From contig CM077826.1 of NCBI GenBank assembly GCA_039720395.1, positions 22,383,053 through 22,447,052 of the forward strand: 64,000 nucleotides of DNA, given 5' to 3'. A program made the position numbers and the translations under genes. Positions 1 to 10,880 of this stretch are shown here, in pieces. The notes below the pieces were generated by a model. It had not been told where the DNA came from and made no database searches. It saw nothing but the letters and a program-made list of their open reading frames with translations. The number at the start of each line of letters is the position of its first letter. Positions within the stretch are counted from its first letter, which is position 1. This DNA comes from Liquidambar formosana (Eukaryota; Streptophyta; Magnoliopsida; Saxifragales; Altingiaceae).

Positions 1-1058
1 CTTATGGACCAAGTGATTTTGCTTGCATGAAACACTTGTGGCTGCTTTCCTTTTTCATTTTTTTTTTTTCCTTTGAAATTGCCTTGCTAGATGTGACTTC
101 AATTGCTCATAATGTATTTCTACAAGTATGTGAATCCAATTTAAGCTCAAAAAGGGAGACCATTCATTTGGATAAGTACTTTCTATTTCGTGGCATGTGT
201 CTGGGATAAAGTGGGATTGCAGAACAGGATTTATGTAACCAACCACATAGTTGAAATAGGGCTTTGTTGAGTTGTATTATGATATACCATTTTAACAAGA
301 AACGGGGTGGTAGATCTGGCTGTTGGAATAGGATACAATCAGGAGACTCCGGAGATTTCATAGACCATACATGCTTGTAGTATTTTTGTGTTCATTCCCC
401 CCCCCCCCCCCCCCCCCCCCCCCACAACACAAAAAAAATAAAATAAAATAATATCCTTCCATTTTAATCTCTTTTAATGGTGCGTTCAGGCAAAAATACA
501 TGTAGAACAAAGCAGGTAACAACTACCTCTGCGATCTCAATGGGACAGTACCAATGAAACATTTCTCATAGAATATGCACTTGTGATTTTTTACATGCTC
601 CTATCATAATAATTAGGCATCATTCACTTAGCTTATGGATTTTTTGTGTTTTGCGGGTTGTATACTTCTTTTTACTACTCTTCTTTCCATGATTGAAGGA
701 GAATTCTAAAATTTTGTGGCAATCCTATATGCATGTTCACTGCCACTTTGAGTATCTGTACAGAACTACAGACACAACACATTTATTGAGAATAAGAAAC
801 TCTGTATTCAACAGAAAAATTTGTAATTGTTAGTTGCCTCTTGTCTATGATTTGAAATGACAGATGTCTACCCAATCTTCAAAAATTATATACCATTACT
901 TGTTTACCTTGAAATCCCGGTTGTGCTATGTGATTTGGAAAGATAGCTGGCTGTATTCTTCAGTTTCTTGGCAGGCACTTAAGCGTATCTTTGTTGTGCA
1001 TGTTCTTTCTGACTGGGAAAATATGACCATCTATACTCCTGTGGCTTCTCCCATGCAG
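1..1058 (+). other. Probable intron of BC10-like copy 1, exon 1 off-window
   Basis: No coding exon is recognisable here. The last ~190 bases before position 1059 resemble the end of the intron of the second copy (about 6747-6926), including a shared 'atactcctgtgg' block and the terminal cag. The homologous first exon is not in these 1058 bases, so it lies upstream of the window or is lost. A run of 27 C residues occupies 397-423 and may be an assembly-sensitive homopolymer. Confidence 0.6.
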
Positions 1059-1697
1059 GTGGCAGAGTGGGGAATGATGAGTATGTGTGATGCTGAGAGG
1101 AGACTCCTAGCTAATGCATTGCTTGATTTCTCCAATGAATGGTTTGTCCTCCTGTCCGAGTCATGCATTCCTCTTCACAATTTCAGTATTGTCTATCGCT
1201 ACATATCAAGATCCCGGTACAGCTTTATGGGCTCTTTCGATGAACCTGGACCCTATGGGAGAGGACGCTATAACGGAAACATGGAACCTGAGGTCAAACT
1301 CAGCCAGTGGCGTAAAGGGGCTCAGTGGTTTGAAGTTAATCGAAAACTTGCAGTCAACATCGTTGAAGACGTCACTTACTACCCAAAGTTCAAGGAGTTT
1401 TGCAGACCAGCATGTTACGTGGATGAGCACTACTTCCCAACCATGCTGACCATCCAATCTCCTCATCTCTTGGCAAACAGGACCCTCACTTGGGTAGACT
1501 GGTCAAGGGGTGGTGCTCACCCTGCTACATTTGGGAAGGCTGATATTACAGAGGAATTCTTTAAGAAAATTTTTGAAGGTGAAACATGCATTTACAACAA
1601 TCAGCCATCTTCGGTTTGTTTCCTTTTTGCAAGAAAGTTTGCTCCAAATGCTTTAGATTCACTGCTAGGAATTGCATCCAAAATTTTTGGGTTTTGA
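1059..1697 (+). CDS. BC10-like core-2/I-branching glycosyltransferase, last exon (copy 1, partial)
   Basis: This is the final exon of a DUF266/GT14-type glycosyltransferase, a type II Golgi membrane protein family related to core-2/I-branching N-acetylglucosaminyltransferases and rice BC10. It encodes 212 residues and is open to a TGA at 1695-1697. Recognisable blocks are VAEWGMMSMCDAERRLLANA, ESCIPLHNF, DEPGPYGRGRYN, WFEVNRKLA, YYPKFKEFCRPACYVDEHYF, LTWVDWSRGGAHPATFG and CFLFARKFAP. The start is the acceptor cag at 1056-1058, which begins GTG GCA GAG TGG in phase 0, exactly as in the downstream copy. The reading frame stays open upstream to 864, but that stretch resembles intron and not the family. 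A tandem paralogue follows at 5816-7566. The natural acceptor sugar and linkage are not deducible from sequence. Confidence 0.9.
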   Translation: MAEWGMMSMCDAERRLLANALLDFSNEWFVLLSESCIPLHNFSIVYRYISRSRYSFMGSFDEPGPYGRGRYNGNMEPEVKLSQWRKGAQWFEVNRKLAVNIVEDVTYYPKFKEFCRPACYVDEHYFPTMLTIQSPHLLANRTLTWVDWSRGGAHPATFGKADITEEFFKKIFEGETCIYNNQPSSVCFLFARKFAPNALDSLLGIASKIFGF

Positions 1698-3282
1698 AAA
1701 ATGGTTGGCCTGATTTACATTTTTGGAAGAATTGTTATTTGGAGTACGTGAGTTTGGTTGTGAACCCACTCTTAGGTTAATCCGTGAATGTAATCAATCT
1801 CTTTTCTACCCGTAGTTGACAGGCCTCTTCAAATATTAGTGGTAAAAGCATTTCAAATACACACAAAATTAGAATCTAAATTTAGAATGTATTGCTTTTG
1901 TATCATAATAAATAAATATTGTGATCTCCCTTTTGGTGGGATGCCCTTCCATCTCTCACTTGGGTTCTTTACATTTGATTTTGCATAAGATTGAAGCATT
2001 TGCTGCATAAAGCTGGGTCCTTCATGCCTTGTTTTGAATCAAACTAGATCACCTTCATATTCGTTTAGGTTATACGTCCTGTCATTGTTTTGAATCAAAC
2101 TAGATCACTTTCATATTCGTTTTTTGTATAAGTCATGTCATTGTTTTGAATCAAAATATAATGCGCTCCATATATGATTGAAGGGATTCCTATCCCTTTG
2201 CATGAGACCGAGGATAAGAGTGTTTGGAGTTCTTCCAAAGATGACAAGTTTTCTTTAATAGTCTTCTTATGAATGACCTTAATTCGATGTGTTATCCATC
2301 CTCTCAATCGATGAAATCTGTCGTGGAATTATATATAATATGACCGCTTCCTATTGCACCTTTTTTATTTAATTTTATTTTATTTTATATTTCAGATGTC
2401 ACTGTTGATGCAGAAGGCTCTTCCTACAACGGCTACACTAGCTCATAGAAGTATAATAACTATAGCCACAAATTTTTAGGTCCGGGATTCCGGACTTGAA
2501 AATTGTCCGGACTTGTGTTTGTCATCGTCAAATCGAAATCCACGTTGATTTGATGGTGACAAAAAAAAGCCGGATGATATTGAAAATCGGGGATCCCGGA
2601 CTGAAAACGAGCTCATACAGAGCTCATAGAAATATATGATCATATGGTTCATTTTTCACCATGAGAGGCTTTTGTCCAAATCGGTCGTGGGCAATGTGCA
2701 AGTGTAGCTGGGAGTGAACATATTTTTATGGGAAGTAAAATTGTCTCTGATTGAATTGTAAGGCAGACGCAGCCCTACACCCAAGCTTATTTAGCTGCCT
2801 ACTCACATAACTCCCCATCATGGTACTCTAAGCACATTCCCATCCCTCTATATATTAAAAATTAATGCTCATGGCTTGTCAAAAGGTCACGCGATTTAGT
2901 CTCATTTAACAATATTGGTAGGTAGCTAACAGACTCATATTTGGTCGCACTGAGGTTATTATGCTAAGGACTGGTTTGGATTAGTTGATGAGATCATGGA
3001 CCACATACAACTCTCTTTTTATTATCATCACGTCAACTTTGCAGCTGATGCCATGATCAATTTTGCTAGAAGAATACTTTAGACTGCATTTTGTTTCGTC
3101 TAGCATGTACGTACTCTTTTCTTTTCTTTTTTTTTTTGGATATCTGGGCACATGTAGTGTCCCTAACCCACATGCTTTCGTCCTCTTGAGTATGTGAAAA
3201 ATAATTTATATATAACTGCTACATGCGGATTTTATAGCCTTCGTGGAATGGCAAAGGATCTATCTTTTGTACAAGTAGTTAT
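1698..3282. other. Intergenic spacer with short 56-bp direct repeats
   Basis: This is the 3' flank of BC10-like copy 1, with AATAAATAAA at about 1908 as a possible poly(A) signal. A direct repeat of 56 bases occurs at 2030-2085 and 2086-2141, with a third partial unit from 2142; each begins tgttttgaatcaaa. From 2480 to 2610 there are several short copies of 'tccgga/ccggac' of unknown meaning. No gene is visible. Confidence 0.55.
2030..2157. repeat. Tandem repeat, 56-bp unit, 2.3 copies
   Basis: Units start at 2030, 2086 and 2142 with tgttttgaatcaaa and share the core agatcacYttcatattcg. The third copy decays after about 16 bases. Confidence 0.75.
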
Positions 3283-4627
3283 TAGGATAAATTGCAAAAA
3301 ACCTCCTGAAGTATAAGGGGGGTCAGATAACCCCCCTTATGTTTTAATTTTGTCAATGTGTGTTTTAATTTTTGGCAATGTGCCTCACCATCACTCGCCG
3401 TTGATGAAAATTAGTCACGTGGCTATACACGTGATACCATTAATAGACCCATGTTGTCCAAAATCGCTAGAACCCTCGCACGGCTGGTTTTGAGATTTTT
3501 GGGTCCCTAGGCGAATTCTTGAAAAGGGGCCTCTATTGGCACCTGAAGACTTGTTTTTCATACCCCACTTATTTTACACTTTAAGGTTTTATGAAAATTA
3601 TAAAAGATTTTTATAAAAATCGGACGCGCTATCCATTGAAAAACATCATTTTGAACTACTTTGTAGAATAAAATTTTTCCAAAATCTATTGTTTAAGTGT
3701 AATTTTTGGCCATTTACAGTAGTTGTTATATAAATGGTTATAAAGTCCATTTAAAAGATAAATTTTTAAAAAACTTTCTTCTACAAAATTGTTCAAAATG
3801 ATGTTTTTTAGTAGATTATGTGATCAGTTTTTATGAAAACCTTTTATATTTTTCATAAAACCTTAAAATGTAAAGTAATTGGGGAATGAAAAACAAGTCT
3901 TGGGGTACCAATAGAGGCTCCCTTCTTAAAATGAGACCGTCATACTCAATTTTTTTTTCCTAGTACAAACATAAAGTTTGTTTGCACATCTCACTGATTT
4001 TAATTTCTTAAGATTTTAGAAAAATATAAAAGGTTTTAAGAAAATTAATTATGCTATCCACTAGAAAACATCATTTTGAACAATTTTGCAGGAGAAAGTT
4101 TTTACAAAATTTTTCGTTTAAGTTGACTTTTTGGCCTAAAATTAACAAAGACGGTAAATGATAAAAAAATCCACTTAAACGATAAATTTTGAAAAAACTT
4201 TTTTCTGCAAAGTTGTTCAAAATGATGTTTTCTAGTGGATTACGTAACTAAATTTTCATAAAAACCTTTTATATTTTTGGTAAAATATTGATAAATAAAA
4301 ATTAGTGGGATGTGCAAATAAAATTAAGGGGTTGCAATAACCATTCTCTTTAGGAAAAAAAAAAGATTAAACCTACTACAAGGGTTAGTCCCAAAATGGG
4401 GCCCTCATTTTTAAGCCAAAATGTGGGGCCCCTAGGCGGCCGCCTTGCCCGCCTTGCCCCAAAACCGGCCTTGAACCCTCACCGAAATCATATTCAATTG
4501 GATGACCATCAATGATTGGTTTTGTCTTCCAATTGAATTAGGAGCCACATTGACAAAATTAAAACATAAGGGGGTTATTTGCTAACCCTCCCATACTTCA
4601 GGAGGGGTTTTCTGTAATTTACCCTAA
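3283..4627. mobile_element. Non-autonomous TIR element (~1.34 kb) with internal foldbacks
   Basis: The left end (taggataaattgc, then cctcctgaagtat and ccccttatgttttaatttt) is the inverted complement of the right end (aaaattaaaacataaggggg, then atacttcaggagg and aatttaccctaa). The terminal inverted repeats are therefore about 75 bases, imperfect. Flanks give a weak 7-base match (agttatt/aattatt). Inside, blocks around 3560-3720 and 3725-3930 are inverted copies of each other, and a similar pair occurs around 4000-4130 and 4160-4300, each containing 'aacatcattttgaac' or its complement. There is no transposase ORF. Long TIRs without coding capacity resemble MULE-type or foldback elements, but the superfamily is not proven. 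Confidence 0.65.
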
Positions 4628-5143
4628 TTATTTTATAGACCTAATGAAAAACTTGTGTCTATTATGAATTGGGTTCAATGCTATCTAAAGAAAAATTAGA
4701 GGAAAACAAACACTATTTTTTTTTTTAATATTACAAGGACAACAAAATTTTGGTGTGGCGTAGGACTTCTTGTGAATCACCGAGGTTAGAATTGTTTTTT
4801 TCAAAGTGGTGGTGATGATTGATGAAAGTGACACAGCTTTTCCATTTTTGCACAATTGCACTGCAACATAGCTCACTCGGGCACTCTGTAGCTAGCCCAA
4901 ACTTTAACAGAGAACAACAGACAAAATCCACAAATCTCCTAAGGTTTTTCCGCCTACTTATTTGGGACATTGGTTTTTTCAACCGTCTCACATACTGCCA
5001 ACACGCACGTAGATACAAACGCTCTCTTTATCTCTCAACATCTATGCCTGCAAATTAATGCTTCAGTTTCTTTCTCTTTTTTTTTTCTTTTGTTTTTTTT
5101 GGTTCAATCCATGCTTCAGTTTCATCTACAGCTATAAAGCATC
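4628..5143. other. Intergenic spacer, nothing recognised
   Basis: AT-rich with short T runs (about 5080-5100). No gene, RNA or clear repeat was recognised. Confidence 0.5.
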
Positions 5144-5686
5144 CTATGTACAGAAAATAAAGAAATGCCCCTTGAACCTCTCTCTCTCTCTCTCCAGACG
5201 TTCCATTCTCATTCTCAATAAAAGCTGGCGCAATTCAAGAATTGAATGAAAGTGTGGTGAAGGAGTTTCTTTGTTGCTCAAACGTCTTTGATTCTTCAAT
5301 ATTCCGTCATAAAACCCATCTATACATGCACACCCCCACAGGGTAACGACAATCCCACCCTTTTCTCCTCCTTTCCACATCATCCTGTTAACTCTTCTTT
5401 CCAAAATTTTCCAGGAAAGTCGAGAAAGAATATCTTCATTGGATTGGATAGTTTTCCTATTCTTGAGTCTCTGTTTTTCCAACGAGTACATGTTTTGAAG
5501 ATACCCATATGGCAAAGTTCTTATCCTCTTCACCTCTATGTAGTGATCTTCTTCTTGCGCCGAGTTTTCTGAGTTTTCAACACTGAAACGGCTTTGATAA
5601 CCATCGTCAGTCATATACCCATTTGGCAAAAGCCAACCCAGTTGACCATTTTCGTTGTAAGATGCTATGTCCTCTACTTTTTCCAT
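5144..5686 (-). CDS. Hypothetical 180-residue ORF, unrecognised
   Basis: An open frame of 180 codons starts at 5686 and runs away from the glycosyltransferase start at 5816. I do not recognise the family. It is hydrophilic, rich in R, K and E, with segments such as NENGQLGWLLPNGYMTDDGY and LQNMYSLEKQRLKNRKTI that do not look like random translation. The C-terminal ~40 residues come from a (CT)n stretch (about 5178-5193) and are probably not genuine. It may be a fragment of a gene, a divergent short gene, or 5'-flank sequence that happens to be open. No promoter or splice evidence decides this. Confidence 0.25.
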   Translation of the reverse strand: MEKVEDIASYNENGQLGWLLPNGYMTDDGYQSRFSVENSENSAQEEDHYIEVKRIRTLPYGYLQNMYSLEKQRLKNRKTIQSNEDILSRLSWKILERRVNRMMWKGGEKGGIVVTLWGCACIDGFYDGILKNQRRLSNKETPSPHFHSILELRQLLLRMRMERLERERERFKGHFFIFCT

Positions 5687-5815
5687 CAGAGCAAAAGAGG
5701 TTCAATTTCAGTAGGAAATTTCAGGGTCGTCGGAATGACAAGGGTGTTATAGGATTCAATATTAAAAAAAACCTCAATACTCATAAGTTGAATTTGATAG
5801 AGAATTGAGGTTAAG

Positions 5816-7566
5816 ATGCAATCAAGGGTAGTGGCACTGGTAGAAGGCAAGGGCTCTGCCACTACTCTAGTCAGGACATACCAGTCCAGGACTTTGCCAT
5901 TAAGACTCCTCCAGTTTTTCTTGCTGTTTTTGGCTCTGGGTCTCATGTTTTCGTTAGTTAGTAATTATATGGTCAGGTATTTCGGACTCCAGAATGTAGT
6001 TCCAGTAGCACAGAACATATTTCGGCCTTGCCCTACTAGATTGGAAAGTTGGATTAATCCTCCATCCAACTTGTCGCATGCCATGAACGACACAGAGCTG
6101 TTTTGGCATGCATCGTTGGTTCCTCAAATAAAGAATTATCCGTTTAGGAGAATTCCTAAGATTGCCTTTATGTTCTTGACAAAGGGGCCATTGCCATTAG
6201 CACCTCTTTGGGAGAGGTTTTTTGAGGGTCATGAGGGACTTTATTCGATTTATGTTCATTCACCGCCATCTCACAATGGCCAGTTTTTTTTGGGTGCAAA
6301 CTATGCCAACTATACATATTCATCGGTGTTCTACAAGAGACAGATCCCAAGCCAGGTATGAGCTATCAGCAATCTTTGGCATGACTTGTTATATTTATTT
6401 TATGAAGAAACAATATATATATATATATATATATAGTGCTTTATATTCTTGTCTAATGTGTTCAAGCAATTCTGTCAAGGATTCAAAGATATCTTAATGA
6501 TTTGTGAATTTGACCTTAAGAGGAAACCTATCAGCCAGAGACTTTGAAAAGAAGTAGGATGTTTCATCGTCTGTCATGGTCCCTTTAGGTGAATGCTAAT
6601 GGGATTTTGATCTTGATGGTGTGGTCAATGCTCTTTTCAAAGGGCCAGATCTCTATCTTCCATTTTGATCACCATAATACTGTAGCCCTGAAAATTTCGT
6701 AGATCATGCTATTGCACATTTTCACAGCCAGTGTTTTGTTAAGTATTTGAATCCCTGCATGATTTTGGTGTTCAGGGGATACAATCTATCTGGTTTGGAA
6801 TATGGGTTGATAATTGGGTGGCTGGATTTTTCAGTTTTTCAACAAGCACTAGAGCATTTCCTCATTCATCTTCTTTCTGCCTGGAAAGTTATGACCATTC
6901 ATACTCCTGTGGTTTTTCCCTTGCAGGCGACAGAGTGGGGAATGATGAGTTTGTGTGATGCCGAGAGAAGACTCTTAGCTAATGCATTGCTAGATATCTC
7001 CAATGAATGGTTCATCCTTCTTTCTGAGTCATGCATTCCTCTTCACAACTTCACTACTGTCTATCGCTACATATCAAGATCCCACCACAGCTTTATTGGC
7101 TCTTATGATGAACCCGGACCCTGATGGGAGGGGACGCTATAACAGGTACATGGAACCTGAAGTAACTATCACCCAGTGGCGTAAAGGGTATCAATGGTTC
7201 GAAGTTAATAGAAAACTTGCAGTCAGCATAATTGAAGACAACACTTACTACCCAAAATTCAAAAAGTATTGTAAACCAGATTGTTTTGTGGATGAGCATT
7301 ATTTCCCGACCATGCTTGGTATCAAATCTCCTCATCTCTTGGCAAACAGGAGCCTCACTCGGGTAGATTGGTCCAGGGGTGGTGCTCACCCAGTTACATT
7401 TGAGAAGGCTGATATTACAGAGGAATTCTTTAGGAACATTTTTGAAAGTGAGTCATGCGTTTACAATAACAAGCCATCTTCGGTTTGTTTCCTTTTTGCG
7501 AGAAAGTTTGCTCCAAGTACTCTAGATCCACTGCTAGGAATTGCACCCAAAATTTTTGGGTTTTGA
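5816..7566 (+). pseudogene. BC10-like glycosyltransferase, copy 2, complete gene with one frameshift
   Basis: Exon 1 is 5816-6355 (180 codons) and exon 2 is 6927-7566; the intron is gt at 6356 to ag at 6926, phase 0. Exon 1 has a short cytosolic tail, a hydrophobic anchor at about residues 30-50 ([18 protein letters not shown]), a stem, and the family block [20 protein letters not shown], as expected of a type II Golgi DUF266/GT14 protein. Exon 2 matches copy 1 along its whole length. At 7119-7128 copy 1 reads ccc tat ggg, while this copy reads ccc tga tgg g: one extra G at about 7123 makes an in-frame TGA at 7122-7124. After the shift the frame is open again to the normal end (PKIFGF). Without the insertion it would be about 392 residues, a normal length. 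It is either a recent pseudogene or a sequence error. Confidence 0.88.
6415..6435. repeat. (TA)n microsatellite in the intron of copy 2
   Basis: About ten AT dinucleotides in the intron shortly after the donor site. Confidence 0.85.
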
Positions 7567-8285
7567 GAAATGATTAGTCTGGTTTACATTTTTGGAAGAA
7601 GTGATAATTGGAGCACTGAGTTTGGTTATGAATCTTTCATAGCATGAGTCTCTGTCTCTTTCATGAGAGACTTGAATCCATATTACATGTTACCAAGACA
7701 ATTTTGTAGGGTTCTTGGCTGTTGGTAAAAAAATTATGTAAGGTGTTAGAGTTCCATTAAGATGGAGATTCATTGGCTGTGAAACATCGATATGGATACA
7801 AACACAAAATAACAATAACGAACATCAAAATATTTATAAAAAATAAAATATGTAAAACCCATTTAACATAAAGAGTACGCAATTCATAATTGTCATGAAT
7901 GTTATTGTCCTAGCAGGCCAGATTTTTCCTTCTGTTTTTTGTTTTGAATTCTACTAAATGAATTTTTAGATTTGCTAGAGGAATGATTGAGCTATTCATT
8001 GATATTGATGCATATTCAAGATAGACTCATGAGGAAGTAAGGCTTAAGATACCACTAATTGTTAATTCAGTAAAAAAAAAAAAAAAAAAAAAAAAAGGGA
8101 AAGATAACCTCATGAGGGATCTTACTAATAGGAACAAAAACCGAGAAACACATGATTTGAGGCTGCCTAGGGTGCTAACCTAGTTGGGATGCTAGGCAGC
8201 TCTATGATGCTTGAAGCTCTTCTAAATTCTACCCAAAAAAAAAAAGTTAATGGTGAATGATATGGCCGGTGATAACAATACGAAA
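7567..8285. other. 3' flank and spacer
   Basis: 3' flank of glycosyltransferase copy 2. It contains a long A run at about 8072-8097 and a 9-bp perfect hairpin (gctgcctag at 8162-8170 with ctaggcagc at 8192-8200). No gene is visible. Confidence 0.5.
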
Positions 8286-9895
8286 TATTTTCAGCATTTG
8301 ACAAAATTTGGAAAATAAAAGATCAAGATAGGTCTACATATAGGCACAAGTATATTGCTAATAATTTCATTAGAGATTTTGCAAAAAGATTTAGATCTGC
8401 TAATTCCCATCCCACCCCTGCAATGTGGGGAAGTCTACTAGAGGTCTTATATCCGAGTATTTCCCAAGAAAACGATATGGCCTGGTGATTAAGAAAGAAA
8501 TTACAGGCAAGGGGCAATTCTTGAAGCTTTGAATCAAATGGCCCCCATTGAAAGCAACATTGGCATAAAGTTGGAGATTCAGATACGCATATGGTCTTCA
8601 AAATAGGACAATCCGGAGACATGTCTCATTCCAAGCCAATTAATTTATGTAATGTGTGTTGTAAAATCATTGCATCGACTTCGACTTCTATTAAGTAAGG
8701 TTGCAAGGAGCTTTTTGTTCCTAATAGGAATATATCAGATCGATAACATTTTGATTACTAATGAAATAATTTGGAAAATTAAAAAGAAAAATAGAAAGTC
8801 GGGTCTGATGGCTATAAAAGCGGATATGGAAAAAGCATATGATTGGATGGAATGAAATTTTTATCGTAGTTGTCTTAAGGAAATTGGGTTTTGGTCAATA
8901 GTGTATACAAATTGCGTTTAATTTATGTCCCTCAATTTTTTATTTATTTCTCATTAATGGTATTTCTGATGGTAACATTTTGCCGTCTTGACAGACAAGG
9001 AGATCCTCTATCTCTTAATTTATTATTATAAGTGTTAGAATGCCCTATCTGGAATATCTGGAAAATTTCAAAAGACAATAGGTCTGATGTTGGAATCAAA
9101 TTTTGTCCTAGTAGTAAAAAAAATTTCTAATTTCTTGTTCTCAGATAAGGAGTTGGGCAAATACTTAGGATGCCAAAGTATTTAGCATCGTATTAATAAG
9201 GCTTACCCAATGTAAATTCTATGCCTATGCATATAATAATGAACTGTTTTAAGGTAGCTAAAAGTAAAATTAGATCATATTAATCGGAGTAAATGAAAAG
9301 TTTCTACTTCATAATTTTTCTCTGAATAATAAACGCGGATTGTCGTTGGTTGCTTGGGATAAAATTTGCAGACCTAAGAGTAGAGAGGTCTAGGGATTAG
9401 GAAAATCGAAGATTTGAATGCTGCGACTCATTGCTAAATTAGATTGGAGGATTTAATTGATAAAAATAATTATTGGGCAAACTTAATGAGGGATAAACAT
9501 TTAAATCATTCTAATTTCTTTGAAGCTTGAACAGAAGTGAACTCTTCTATTGGTTGGAAAACCATACTTGGGCAAAGACCATTGATACAAAAAGAAATAC
9601 GGTGGATAGTTGGTGATGAAGAAAATATATGGTTTTAGTTACATAATTGGGTATACCCTAAGCTATTATTGGAGGTGGTTCAATTCTGTAGTTGGGATAA
9701 TATTAATACTAATCCTAAAGTGGCACATTTTATTGATCAAAATGGGAATTGTTGGAATACTACCTTACAAAAGGAAGTGCTTCCAGAAACTATAGTTTAT
9801 GACATTATTGGTATTCCCATACCCTTGGATGGTGTTGAAGATAAATTTTGTTAGGCTTATTCTAGTAATATAAATGATTTTTTTTTTTTTTTTTT
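8286..9895 (+). mobile_element. Degenerate LINE (L1-type) reverse transcriptase remnant
   Basis: Translation in shifting frames gives plant L1-type reverse transcriptase pieces: around 8720-8850 DNILITNEIIWKI followed by KSGLMAIKADMEKAYDWME, the finger/palm block of non-LTR reverse transcriptases. Around 9330-9450 come pieces like RGLSLVAWDKICRPKS and AKLDWRI from the C-terminal region. Around 9660-9855 a stretch with SWDNINTNPKVAHFID resembles the downstream domain. Stops and frameshifts are frequent, so nothing functional remains. A T/A-rich tract near 9880 may be the tail, but no target duplication was found. Confidence 0.7.
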
Positions 9896-10880
9896 TGTTT
9901 TTCTTTTTTTTGGCTAAGATCAAAAAATGGATTTGAACCTTCAATACCATATAAATTACTGTGAATCCATTTGAACAACTAAACAGCCAAACAGGCTTTA
10001 AGTGTTTCTTTCAATATTTTGATTAATTAATTTGTTTATTTTTTAATAAATAACTGATTTTTGCTTTTACAAACTCATACTACTAATATTTTTAGCTTGA
10101 CACCCTCGCAACATTTTGAGAATTTAATTTGGACTATGAAAAGAATAGTTTTGATCAAGAAGAGGAAGAAACCAATGGCAATTCACCCAAAATGGTCTGT
10201 AGTCCTAAAATTTTATTTGCCCAAGATACATTTTCTGGCGTAAGTTTAAGTTAATGCGTTCTTCAGTCTCGTCTTTTAACTTGTATTTTGATCAGGTTGA
10301 AGTTAAGTAATTCAGAGATTTGAGTAGATGCATTATTAAGATTTTAAGAGAAATGGCAAAAACAATTGTTCATTGACTACACTGTGTGTGTGTGGGAGTT
10401 CTGTAACTCGGGTTTTGTTTTAGTGCTTCCAATCACGTTTATTCTAAATGTTTACTGCCGTAAAATGGGCAATGACCTTCTTGGGAACAAGAACAGAGAA
10501 AAAGGGTTCTAATGGTTGGGTTTTATTCTAATCTCAAGACCATTTATTAAACTAGAGAACATCTCAGATTTTATGTAACCCCGATTGCTACATTGGTGTA
10601 TGTTCGAACACAATCGCATGGGATCTTCTGGTAATAACAATTATAATATGGAAGCTAAACAGGATTGCTAGCGGAAACTAATTATTCTTTGATACTGATG
10701 AACCTGAAGTAAGCACTAGACAGGATGAGCTTGACTTGAAACAACTGAAAAATACCATTAACTGATTATAAGTCATATTTACAGGGCAATGCAGTATAAG
10801 AATGTAAACCTGATAACCTATAAAACTTTGGGCCTTTAATTATCAAATACTTGCTTATCAAGAAAGTAAATTCGCCCCCC
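9896..10880. other. Spacer and 3' flank of the ILR1-like gene
   Basis: AT-rich, with a short (TG)n at about 10383. The part next to 10881 should hold the 3' UTR of the minus-strand amidohydrolase gene. No other gene was recognised. Confidence 0.5.

Noticed and set aside
864..1058. Upstream extension of the copy 1 frame (first 65 codons)
   Set aside because: It resembles the intron end of copy 2 and not the protein family, and the acceptor at 1056-1058 gives the correct phase.
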